Origin: Haemonchus contortus
Lineage: Eukaryota; Nematoda; Chromadorea; Rhabditida; Trichostrongylidae
Direction: 5' to 3'
DNA length: 64,000 bases
Assembly (NCBI GenBank): GCA_000469685.2
Contig: LS997565.1
Span: forward strand, 37,165,819 to 37,229,818
Within the stretch, counting starts at the first letter, position 1, and every line of letters begins with the position of its first letter. The notes beneath the pieces were generated by a model that searched no databases, was not told the origin of the DNA, and was given only the letters and a program-made list of their open reading frames with translations. A program made the translations under genes and the position numbers. Positions 1 through 11,200 of the stretch are shown in pieces.

Positions 1-2033
1 TGGCCCCCTTCCTGCACGTATCCAATTTGTAAAGTTGCATTTTGCAAAGTTTGAATCGACCAATATCAAAACGGAACTGAGTAGTAAATTTTTGGAGGGC
101 CCTATTTTGTTTGGGTGATCGCATCGTTACCCACGGATCCGGGTCTCTTGGCCTGACACACCAGAGTACTTGTACCCACAATGTGGGCTGAGGAGCTTGA
201 ACCGGGATTTGAGAAACATGAGCTTCTGCTAGTAGTGCAAGAAGGTGGTCATTGCTCTGCCTTTACTAATCAGCTGCACATTGATGCGTTGAAGTTATGA
301 CTCTTGTTAATCAAGCTTATCTGACCAAGAGACAACGAGGAATGCTCGTGGGATATTTTTGATGACAACTAGAAGCTTTTGAAATGTTTACGTATCGCAT
401 ATTTATGACTTACATTCCCACACATCAAGTCGTTTGCTATCGTCAGCTATCACACGATCTCTTTCTTTCTCCCTTTAATTTCTTAAAAAAATGGATCGAA
501 AGCAAAAAATCTATCCGAAAAATCCCTATTTTGATCTTGTTGAACTGCAAATTCCTCCGTCTGAATGAATAGAGCGATGCTCCCTCCGTCGAAACTCTCA
601 GTCAACCCCCTTTCACGCTTTCAACATTCGTCCTTTCACAATCACTAGGCGGTGGCCATGTATCACCTATATCACCCGTAGTCCCTTTGATCATCGATTT
701 CCTCGAGCGGGCGCCAGAAACGTCTCTATTCGTCCCTGTCACGAGCCACAGTAGTCCAGTGGGTTGTACTCGCTCGAGGGACAGGGGGCAAAGCATCCCT
801 TCCCTTTAGGACTTCGCAAAGTAGTCTACTAAAATAGTTGATCGTCGCACACGGAAGGGCTCGCAGGCGCTGACTCAGGAGCAATATTCATCAGAGAGGA
901 GGATAACTACGACAAGGGTCAGAATCGTGCAGATAGATACTGTTAAGCTATATATCTATACGCTTTTATATGTTTCCATAAATACCCATTTGATTGCATT
1001 TTTAATAGAAATTTGGGTTATGGATTTACCTGCTGCTTGGTCCTGCTTCCTGATGAACATATGTCATGAAGGAAGAAGTCTGATTCTAATTCATGAAAGT
1101 TAAGCAAACGGCACCATGGGTGATAAGCAGAATCTCCCGGTAGCTGCCATATCGGGTAGACTGTGCGATTTTCGACTTATCAAAACCTTCAGGTGCATCG
1201 CAAACCCTTCGAGAATGAGCTGCAAGTGATATACCTAGTGGTAATTACATGGTGTATAAGGGCAATGAAGTCTCTGACCTTACACAGTCCCGTTTTTGGG
1301 GTGCTCCCTCGCCCAGCATTTTACTTCCATTCAGATGGCATGTACAATGACTAACAAGCACAAAGCACAAGACTCACTTGTACTCTACCTTAAAGTCGTC
1401 AGTTCTGCTAGCACTTATCAACAGATCTCTCCATGGTAGTAGGATTTTACTCTCTTTCGCCATCATCTTCGAAGACTAACTGGTTTTCAACAACATACGA
1501 ACACTTTCGAAGTGGACCTTTAATGAAGGCTTGAGACACAGAACTCTTTGTTTTGCCTAAACGATTCTCAGTGCATTAATAGAATTAGATGAGGATGGAG
1601 TGCAATCACAGCACTTGTTGCCTTTTACGGCATTTTTTGTGTATAAAAATAGTATTGCCAGGAAGTTTTGTTGACCATACGACGCCTAACGATGCGAGTG
1701 AAGTAAACAAGCCAAGTATTCTCTGCTCGAAGCGTTATGAATAATTCATGATGAACAGATTGGAGACACTGCTGGACACTGCTCTTCTTTCTTTCTCTGA
1801 GTTTTTGGTATGATGAGGGGTGCTCACAAGTGGAATTGATTTTTATAGTTTCCGATTGTAAAGTATCCCCCTTACTTATAAAGCAGTAACTTGGTGTGTT
1901 GGTTTATCGGTGTGTTGTTTGTCGGTTTGTCTGTCTGTCTGTCTGTATGGAAAACCACCCTAGTTGGAATCTTTCATATCGGTGGGCGTCTCTTGTTGTA
2001 ATTGGTGTTATCGCTATCATCTCATCATGTGGG
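1..2033. other. No gene recognised
   Basis: Only short open frames without family motifs or paired splice signals are present. A minus-strand open frame at 602-796 is somewhat GC-rich but resembles nothing I know. A (TGTC)n microsatellite lies near 1928-1946. Confidence 0.5.
1928..1946. repeat. (TGTC)n microsatellite
   Basis: About 4-5 perfect tetranucleotide units, next to the fold-back element that follows. Confidence 0.85.
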
Positions 2034-2312
2034 AATGGCACTGGGGTATGGGTACATTCACCCAGAACAGGATGGACGCGGCAAACCGCCCGAAGAAATT
2101 CGTGGTGGTTAAAACGGCTTTGGCGCCTATCATTGGGGCACGAGTCTCAAGTTGATTGGATAGGTATGGCCAACTGACGCTACTCATCTATCCCACTTCA
2201 AATTTGTGCCCCAAAGATAGGCGCCAGCGTCGTTTTAATCACCACGGAGTTCCCCGCGCGGTTTGCCGCCTCTATCTAGTTCTGGGTGAATGTTCCATCC
2301 CCCATGGCACTA
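2034..2312. mobile_element. Fold-back (inverted-repeat) MITE-like element
   Basis: The left half (about 2034-2165) and the reverse complement of the right half (about 2185-2312) match over almost their whole length. Shared blocks include ACATTCACCCAGAAC, GGCGGCAAACCGC and GGCGCCTATC. The RNA or single strand would form one long imperfect hairpin with a loop of about 20-30 nt. No coding capacity is seen. The arms differ at many positions, so the insertion is not recent. The exact ends are uncertain by about 10 bp. Confidence 0.75.
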
Positions 2313-2410
2313 GATAATCTAGCAAATTCTAGGTTTCTCTCAGCAACCAGTTATCCTCATGAATTGCTTTGGTGTTCAAGGTCTTTTTGAAATCTTTCAG
2401 CTTTAGTTAA

Positions 2411-2664
2411 CGTCTGAGTGATGAGACCCGCTTTCGACTCCCACCCAGAATCACACTGGCGTTTTTGAAAGCGTGCTTGGCCTACATCATGAATTGCGGT
2501 GACCACCAAATGCACATGCCTTTTTCCTTCAGACGAGTCTGGTACCCGGTCAACCGATTCCGTAGGGATGGTAGGCCTAGTTGGTTTAGGGGGATATCGA
2601 TCCGGGATCCGAATCCGTGACCGTGCGTGTATGATAGTGCGCCGCCTGCCACTACACCACCTCC
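2411..2664 (-). mobile_element. SINE copy (tRNA-promoter family)
   Basis: The reverse complement begins with the family head GGAGGTGGTGTAGTGGCAGG and carries the B-box-like GATTCGGATCC, the middle segment with AGACTCGTCTG-type sequence, and the body. Compared with the best copy at 11658-11950 it has several small insertions and deletions. Confidence 0.75.
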
Positions 2665-2746
2665 AGCGGAAGACTATTTATAGATTTTTGTATGGATTGA
2701 GCTAATCTATTCTTCACACAGTAGTAGTTACTATAGTTCTGAAATG

Positions 2747-2966
2747 TTGGGTTGTTCGTAAAGTTTTTCCGAGGGGTTGAAGATTTTTAGGTCGACCTCT
2801 TGTTCTACAAAACAGAATTCATGGATTCTTGCTTGTTTTGGACAGAAAGGAAAAGGAATGTTTACGTTCCCAAAAAACTTGTAGTTTGTTAGGGTTTGAT
2901 AATTTTTATGAAAGGGACAATGGACCCAGTACATCCTTAATCGGCAGGAACTTTCCGAACACCCAA
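2747..2966. mobile_element. Mariner-type MITE, about 220 bp
   Basis: The left end TTGGGTTGTTCGTAAAGTTT and the reverse complement of the right end (TTGGGTGTTCGGAAAGTTCC) form terminal inverted repeats of about 25 bp with a few mismatches. A TA follows the right end. The interior is too short for a transposase. TTGGGTTGT is also the start of the 895-bp mariner at 41942-42836, and a related left end occurs at 4172. Confidence 0.65.
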
Positions 2967-4171
2967 TAGATACTTCCTTAGAATGTCTGATTGACTAAAT
3001 AAATAAACAAGTAAATATATGAATAAGTCAACATTCGAGCCGTTGTAAATAGATCCTTTACAAAAATTTCATTGAAAATTGCACGGAAAAGTTGTATTTT
3101 ATAGATGACCTCGAGATAACAGCTCTGAAAGTCGTGATAGTTCGACGTCTCCTTAGCAGAATTATTATCTAATCGTACCTTTCAATGAACTCTTATCAAA
3201 AGCGTAGTCTGCAGGGGTCGATTTGAGATTCATTGTTGTCTTGTTATCTTCGCTTTTGCAGTTCACGATAAGAGTATCTATGAAGACTGTTTTATGAACA
3301 GAACTGAACCGTCCGATTCGTTTGCTTTTATGCATCCTTGTTGCCGGTTTCTGTGCAGTATTTCACATTTTTATAGTTATTATTTCACAATCCTTTTGTA
3401 AGAATGTCGTGAAAGGGATTTCAATGTTTCTCAGGTCTAAGACCGCTCCTGAGGCTTTTATATGGGGGTTGGTTTCTTAAACGGGAGGGAACTTGTCCGT
3501 CATAACAGCGTTTCTGTACGGTGTCTTTGGCAGGATCATAAGACTGGCGAATGGATGAATCGAACGAGGTGAATTGACTGGAAGAGCTGATAGATTTTAC
3601 AGATCTCCTCTCAATTGTAAAATCTCAATTGTAAAATAAGAAGAGTGTGAAATATTCGCTCAGGGTTGGTTGATTTATGATGATACGGTCATTACAAAAA
3701 GTTGTAAAGGTCGAATGATCGACGCTAAACAGGTTCCTTTCATAGAATTAAACGGCGCCCACTGCTCTTTCATTACAGCTTTTTATGTTGTTTGAGACAG
3801 TGGCATCAACCTCGGGGGTCAACTTCCTGTGGATCTTTGGATGGAACCTACCAAAGCCGTAAAAATCCGAAAAATTTGGTTCAAGTATGGAGAACTTCAA
3901 GTATGGGGAAAAACTGAAGCATGAATATCCAGGATGAGTATTCTGAGTTTCCCACATGGTTGCAACTTTTACTGCTTGTACACAATGACATCAGCGTGGG
4001 AACAATGAATCATATTCGCTTTAATGGTGGGACCCTGGAAGGAGATGGTCATCTCGAAACGTTGGGCTATGAACACTTCCATGTAGGGACCTCAAGATTC
4101 CATCAAGAATACTACTATCATTGTTGCGGCTACTGTTCCTGGAATGGCACAGTTACTATTGATGTGAAATA
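2967..4171. other. No gene recognised
   Basis: AT-rich sequence with short open frames only. The segment around 3885-3990 shows diverged direct similarity to about 5690-5790 (for example ACATGG followed by CTTTTACTGCT), suggesting an old repeat family. Confidence 0.45.
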
Positions 4172-4340
4172 TTGGGTTGTTCGCAAAGTTTCTTTCCGAG
4201 TAGCTGAAGATTTCTTTGGTGGACCACCTGCTCCACAAAACGGAATTCATGGAATCTTACGCATTGTGGTCAAAAATGTATGGAAAAAGGGCAAATTTTA
4301 TAGAAACCTCCAGAAAATTTTGCTGCCGTCGTCGATACAG
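4172..4340. mobile_element. Fragment of a mariner-type element (left end)
   Basis: It begins TTGGGTTGTTCGCAAAGTTT, nearly the same as the left end at 2747. Similarity to that copy continues through the segment ending CAAAACGGAATTCATGGA. I could not find the matching right end, so this is probably truncated. The long plus-strand open frame crossing it (3921-4364) runs into the repeat and is unlikely to be a gene. Confidence 0.5.
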
Positions 4341-6084
4341 CCATTTTCCACAATGCAGGCTTGACCTTGGAGTTGAAAAATGTTTCGCTTGTTCTGTACC
4401 CAAATGTCAGGGCGCTCTTACTCGTCCCACCTTTCCTGAACATGGGCTCGTTCGACTGATGTCGAGGCTGTTTTTATCGTTTGTACGACAGAAAAGAATT
4501 AATGTCTGGCCCGCACTATCAACTTTCTCGTACGTATCCCAGACTCATCTTCGCTCTGTTTGGAAAGTAGAGGTCGTAGTTGTATGGTAGTGAAACTAAT
4601 AATTCTATCGCAGCCGCTTGTTTTCGTTGCTTTTCAGATGACTCAATCATTTATTTAAGGGCCTATCTATTATGAGAAATCTTATTCATTCAATTCTTGT
4701 TCCCTTTGGGCTATTCAACCCATTTCGTTGTTTACACTGCATAAGGGCTAGTGCACAACATTTAGCGGCCGATTGTTGGCTGGTGGCACACTTTCGTCTG
4801 TTAGGAGAGGCAGCTGAACGAACTTTTCCCCCATACATTGCCGTCAATGCTCATGAGTTAGTTCAAGAAGTACCATTTATTTACTCCAGGGGGATTCAAA
4901 GTCAGAATATCGCATCTATTCTGTCCATAAGACTGATTCTCGCTAATGAAGGGAGCATTCCTCTCACTTGGGTCTGTCCAAAAAGACGACGACGGCGCTG
5001 GATCTCCCTCCCGCATACATGTTTTTGTTTAGGAAAACTCAATGAAGTGCATAGCATGTTCCCTAGAAGTGAACCCGCTCGATCCCTTCCTTATTACTTC
5101 TTACCCCTCCTCACTTGAATGAATTACATTTGTTGTTCTCCTCAGAGTGGGATGAATCTCAACCAAAGGACTTTTGTTATTTGGACAGCCATAGAAGTCA
5201 CTGTTTTGCTGGACTGACTGATTCCGTTTTCGATGCGAAAACGGCTGAGATTTGCATGTCAACTCATCAACATCGATCATTTACTCCTATTGGAGAACAA
5301 AGCGGTTACATGGCGCAATCAGGCATTCTGATTTTATTTTTCGTTTATCATCTTTGCCTCCTCGTTTTCGGGCAGTCTCCAGTCATTGTCTAGATCATTC
5401 CTCTCATTCTACATAGATTTGAAAAGTCTTGTGATGACCTGAAAGTCGGTAAGCAAAATGGAAACTTCAGGAACTGTCTGAGAGGAGCCTGGGGAGAGTG
5501 TAGTCCTGGGCAGGTTGTGCTGTACGACTGACTCACTTATCAGATATCAAAAAACGTAATTAGATTAGGGCGTCAGGTGATCGAAATGGAATTACTGTCC
5601 CCACAACCAACAGTAAATACTTTCAATTTTCCATGTGTCTTTGAATGGTATTTTACCTGAGACGATCAATTCTGAAATACCAGTTCCAAATATGGAAACA
5701 GAGCTGATGCCCAAATCTCTCAGATAACTATTCCCTCTTGAATTTCCTACATGGCTCACCTTTTACTGCTATCCAAAAATGGTGGCACTACTATTGCATA
5801 TGCCTTATTTTTTCTAAAAGCTTCGATTTCCATATTGAAATTCATTTGAATAGGGTTTCGATCGTGAATAACATTAACGCTTTCTGCATTAATTCAACTA
5901 CAAGCGCATTTTAACACAAAGAAGCTTTCAATTTCCCTTAACACCTACTAACTTGATAGGATACTTAGATGACGGTAGTGACAAGGAACTCAGCAGAACC
6001 AAAGGCAACAGCCCGTCGTAGGTGATTTTTTCGGGTTAAAAAGTGTGATAGACTGAAGTTAATAATCAAGAGCAGCTATTTACC
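4341..6084. other. No gene recognised
   Basis: Plus-strand open frames at 4672-5118 (148 codons) and 5115-5393 have no recognisable domain, and no splice-paired exons were found around them. A decayed repeat is as likely as a gene. Confidence 0.4.
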
Positions 6085-6766
6085 TTAAAGGCACGGTTCA
6101 CGATAAAAAAAAGGTTACTGGGTCCTTTCTTTAGGAATACTCAGCACCCCCCTCTCCCATGGGTGGTAGAAGGGACCCTCTCACTCCCACAATCTCTACG
6201 CTTAGGGCATAGTGGAAGCGCTGTTGGCGTCGTAGTTCGCTTTCCCGCCCCTCGATCGGTGTCTCGTTAGACGAGTGTCGAGACAATACAGATTGCTATT
6301 ATTCGTTCTAGGACCCACGCACAATCAGCTAATCGCCGAGTGATGAGGCGATGTTTTTCTCCCATTCTTTTTCCCTCTGTTTTTCTTTTTGCTGCCGCGA
6401 TCCCTTATTCAATTTCCTACTCCTAGAGCCTGAAAAAGGTGAGCTACTTTTGCTGTTACTAGGGTTTTTTGTTTATTTATGCTTATAAGTGAATGAATTT
6501 TTGCTTACCATTGTCTGTTATTCGCACCAGGACCCACACGCGCGCAGTAAAACACACTGTTTAGCTCGTCCGGCCGCCCCACTCTTCTTCATTTTCTGGT
6601 TTCATTCTCGTCCAGCCCCCTTCTTAACGGTTTTTCGAAGCCTTTTTTCACTTTGGAAATACCGATGCACGCAGTTTCTTCACCTTAGTCGCACTAGTTT
6701 CGAACTTGTCTTCCATTTTTCACCATAATCTGGATCACCCAAAATTATCGTGAACTGTGCCTTTAA
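6085..6766. mobile_element. TTAA-flanked non-autonomous DNA transposon, copy 1
   Basis: The 674-bp element at 6089-6762 is flanked by TTAA at 6085-6088 and 6763-6766. Its ends AGGCACGGTTCACGATAA and, as reverse complement, AGGCACAGTTCACGATAA form 18-bp terminal inverted repeats with one mismatch. The interior is nearly the same as the element at 35361-36030, including a GC-rich block near 6220-6290. No transposase frame is visible. A TTAA target site is known for piggyBac-type elements and for palindromic TTAA MITEs in nematodes, but the superfamily here is an inference. Confidence 0.88.
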
Positions 6767-7833
6767 TCCTTCGTGATTCAACCATTGAGCACATTCAGGC
6801 CGGCATGCAAGTCGAGTGGATACAAAGGACGTGCAGGAAGATCTTAGAAGGTCTCGATTCAGAAACTAAACTGTTCCTCTACTAAAAGATCTCCCTTTTA
6901 TAGATTTTTTACGATTTTATCAAGAGTCCTATGGGAATTTGCAATTGCATCCTGAGACAGTGCGGATAACCGACAAATTCAGCTTCAATGTGATATGATA
7001 ATATGCAACTCAGCTCCTAGAATAATTTTTGCTTCTTTTCCGCCTGCCTGACCTGCCCAATCTGGCTAATATAAATTTCTAAATGACAAATGAATTCTAT
7101 CAAAGCAATTTCTCCTCAAATGGCAAAAGTAGCATATCGAGGTGGCTGAAGGGCCTCAAAATATCTCAATTTGGAGAGTCAGAAGATGTAAAAACTGGCA
7201 GTAATTTTATTTGTGCTTCAATTTGAAGAATTTGAGGAATTTGAAGAGAATCGTGGTTACAGTTGTTAAGCCTGATTATATCCTTACTAGTTCCGAGTCT
7301 GCATAATAGGAAAGTGCAGCCTTAAACCACCTAAAGTCAATGTCGTTGTTTTTTTTCTGCCCAGGCTTTTTTGCCTTCTTCACGATCTCTTCCATAGAAA
7401 CCTTTCTGTTGACGTGTCTCCCTTCTCTTATTCTTTCAACTGGAACGTCTACATTACATAGTTACTCCGGTTCTATAGCATAAATGTTTCTTTACTCCCT
7501 TACCTTAGTAATCTATCGTTCTGCTAAGCTCCAGCGACATAGAGTTTTCAAAATATGCTCGATAATCTTTGGTTGTCTTCCAATGATGTCATTTCAAATT
7601 AAATGTGTTGTTTGCAAGTTCAGTGGATGATCGGATCACGGAAGTCTGCTCCGCTACATCGTGCTCGTTGAACAGAGACATTTTTCATGTTGATAGATGA
7701 ATTGCCAACATTCTGGCGTGTCTAGACTGTGGTCGCCTGCTATTATCGCCGTAGACCGCTTGCATTTCAAGAATGTCCCCTAAACAATGAAAGATCATCA
7801 CCCGTGAAGATTATAGTCTAGTGCACACTTGTT
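6767..7833. other. No gene recognised
   Basis: AT-rich sequence with no open frame of note and no clear repeat boundary. Confidence 0.5.
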
Positions 7834-7985
7834 AAGACAGAGTTGGTATAGTGGCGAGTGACGCACTATCGAAAGCATGGTCCAGTGACTGAAACCTCTA
7901 TTGATACCTGGCCAGGTCACCCAAGTCTGAATGGAAGTTGAATGCCGCGGCGCATACCAAAAGGGACGCTGATGTCAAAAGATTC
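7834..7985 (+). mobile_element. SINE fragment
   Basis: A head-like GTTGGTATAGTGGCGAGTGA is joined, with the middle deleted, to the family tail TGAATGGAAGTTGAATGCC and the GGACGCTGATG-like end. Confidence 0.6.
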
Positions 7986-8221
7986 TCTTCTTTGTAATTT
8001 ATGCATTTATTGTCGCACTGGACTTTCTCGTACTTTTTCATTTCTGCCACATCGCCTCACAAAGCATGGACTAAATCTTACCAATTTACGAAAGACTTGT
8101 TCATTCCTGCTCAGAACCATTTACTCTTCATCTTTAGTTGTTATATTATCTTTTTGGAGAATAGAAGCTCAAAGCACGAGCGCTTCGGAATAATTTCAAA
8201 CAATTTCCTACTACTATTTTA

Positions 8222-8235
8222 GTGAGGTTTTCCAG
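8222..8235 (+). promoter_or_regulatory. Splice acceptor directly before the choline kinase ATG (possible trans-splice site)
   Basis: The acceptor GAGGTTTTCCAG lies directly before the ATG at 8236. In nematodes a TTTTCAG-like acceptor with no 5' leader suits spliced-leader addition. A cis-spliced non-coding first exon upstream would look the same. Confidence 0.45.
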
Positions 8236-11200
8236 ATGTCTGAATCAGAATGTGTGCGGGTAATAAAAGCTCCCGATGCCAAAGCACCAACCAGTGACTG
8301 CCTCGATATGTTAGCATTTACCGAGAATAATCCCTCACTGCAATTGAAGGATCGAACAGCAGATTCCAATGATCTCAAGGTAGGCAGGTCCAATAATCTT
8401 TCTTTGGTCTCAGAAATTTTTGCTACAATATGAATGTGAGAAGAGTGGCCAGAGCGTCAGCCTGAATCTATGGGGCAGCGCATCCTTGCCTTGCACTGCT
8501 GTTTTGTGAATTTTTTGGGTTTTTGAGTTCCAACTCTTTCTTGAATGCAGCTAATCTGGTTCCACGTGGAAAAAATCAGATTCTTCTAACAATCATCGAT
8601 AGAACATTCCCCGTGTTGAAAGCAGCGAGTAGAGTCATCGGCGAGCCTCGATGGGAGCATCCTACTCCATTGTGAACGTGTTCCCCAGGCCTGGACCTTG
8701 GCAACATGGTTTAAAGGGACGTCCGATATCCAGCCAGATTCGTATTACTCGTAAGTTTGGGTTAATTCCCGGTGTTTGCGACTCAGTTGACTGAACCCCC
8801 ACAGAAAACCCCATTTTCGTAATTTCTCACAACTCTTCTATTGAATGCGGTCCGAATTCACCTGGGAAGATTAGTTCAAAAAAAATGGTGGCAGCTTAGA
8901 TACTTTCCGATTCCACTTTTTGATCGCTTTTCCATGCCTTCCAACATGCATAACCTTGAGCCTATCATCTATACTACAATATTTAAAAATCGGAAAGATG
9001 GTGATCAAAGCACTTGTCAATACTTTGACAAGTGCTTTGATCACCATCTAAAAGCATCACCTTCTACACGGACATAACTCAATGGTATCAACCTGCTGCT
9101 ATGATAAACGGTGTAGGTGGGTCTTCATGAAAGACAACACCCATCCGACTTTCCCTGATTGACCGAAGAGGCATTGATGTAAGTATCGTGCCGTAGCCAC
9201 CTGTTCACTCGATACTGAACTTGATATTTTTACCTTTTCGTTTTACTTTCAACCATGAGAATAGTAAGAAGTCTGGAAACAATAGGTCTCGACTGAAATC
9301 GAGCTTTTCCCCAGAACCAGCAGCAGAGCGGGCACTTTTCGTGACGATGATTTGGTACTATGTATTTGCCAGGAAAACAAAGGCTTTGTATCGAATGGTA
9401 CATCGAAAGGTGTATGGAAAATATGAATCTTTTACATTGTTGAAACTTTATCCAATTGTTTTCAGGAGGTTTTTTCGAAGTTCGATCCTTCAAAGTCGAT
9501 AAGCACAGAAATTCTCTATAGGACACGATACCTATGCGCAAAATATCTAGGAGGGGCATGGAATCGGCTAACACTTGATCAATTCCGGGTCAAAGCTATT
9601 ACGTGAGTCCATATTCCTACTTCTGTACATTTACTTTCTGTTTTCTTTTGCATGCGAAAAGATTCGCTAAACTTTTTCATTAGCGGCTTCTATCTCCCTA
9701 AGGGTGGGTGGTGTAGTGGCAAGTGATGCCCTGTCACACGCTCGCATGATCCAGGGATTAAATCCTTGATTTATACCCCCGTAGGCTAACCAAGATTTCA
9801 CTCCTATCGGGCGTTCAACTAGAGAACCAGATTCACATGGGGAATAAAAGCACTACCTACAGTATAAATCGGCTGACCACCCCAAGTCATGTATAGACCA
9901 CACACACATTCAATACGCCACTACAATTCTGAAAGGAAGTCGAATGCATGGGCGCATCCCTCTGACAGGATTGATTACCGATAGAGACTCTATTCAATAT
10001 TTTTTACTTCTGGTTTCAGTTTCTTATGAATTCTACGGGAAGATATTGGCATTTTAAGGGGTGGTATGTCCAATTTGTTGTTCCTCGTCGAACTGGCTCC
10101 TAATGTCAACACTGTTGGTATGGAAGCTCGAAGAGCGTTGCTGCGAATCCAGTGCCAAAGCGATCTCGACCAATTGCTTACCGAATCCGTCGTCTTTACG
10201 ATGTTATCAGGTTGGTTCTGCTGGCTAAGATACGTAAGTATTATCTGAAGACTATCAATGGTTTTCTGATATGCAATAATAACTGACGATTAGGCTGGAA
10301 GTACCAGCAACACCCAGTGTTCTAAGAAATTCATTCAAAGAGCCGCTATGTTTCATGAGTTCACGTTGAAATAGAATTTAGCCGCCTTGGTCCAAAAATT
10401 TATCTTTAAAGATGAAGGTGAGCTGCCTTTAGCCTTCACCTTTGACAGAGAACTACTGTACGTTGAAGATTTCAAAGAATACTGCAGTTAATCGCCTCGT
10501 CTCACCCATCTGGTTTTAGAGCGGAGCCTTGGGCCGAAGCTGCTTGGTGTGTTTCCCGGTGGCCGATTTGAGCAGTTCATTCCCAGCCGGCCGCTCACAT
10601 GTCTCGAAATCAGCAAACCTGCGTTAGTTTCTTCTTTATTCGAGGGATTCCAGTTCATCTCAAACGAGATTCCAAACTGTTTCGCTCAAACATTACTTCT
10701 TTCTGGTTAAAATCACACAATCCATCATTATAAGGCGTCGTTTATTGAGTCGACATTAACAATATTAGTGGATTTTTTTTTCATTTTAGAGTCGGGCGAC
10801 TAATTGCTCCGATGTTAGCACGGGTGCATACACTTGATGTGCCGATCACGAAGGAGCCTGAAGTGATGAAGTGCATTCGTTCGTGGGTGACCAAGTTCCG
10901 TCAAACACCCGGAGGCTCTCGACCAATCCACCTGTACTGCACGGCAGCTCACGTACCGAAAGAATCGGTCAGTTTAGGCCAATCTTTTAGTGAACAGAAA
11001 TTTTTAGGCTAGGGGTTACAAGAGCTCCCCCACGTCTTTAGAAGGCGATAATTCCTGATTCGGCTTTTCTCGCTAGTTCTATCTTTTTAAGTATCCTTCA
11101 ATAATCACATGCGATGACCTCGAGCGAGAGCTACAATTTATCGAGGAATTCCTTGTGAAGAGTAAGAGTCCTGTGGTGTTCTCCCATAACGACCTACAGG

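Noticed and set aside
3921..4364. 147-codon plus-strand open frame
   Set aside because: It runs into the mariner-type repeat at 4172, has no recognised domain, and its 5' half resembles another diverged repeat near 5.7 kb.
4672..5118. 148-codon plus-strand open frame
   Set aside because: No domain, no splice partners and no sign of a conserved family; treated as unassigned.
9221..9502. Overlapping open frames on both strands before choline kinase exon 2
   Set aside because: The true coding part is 9466-9602 in another frame; these are shadows or intron sequence.
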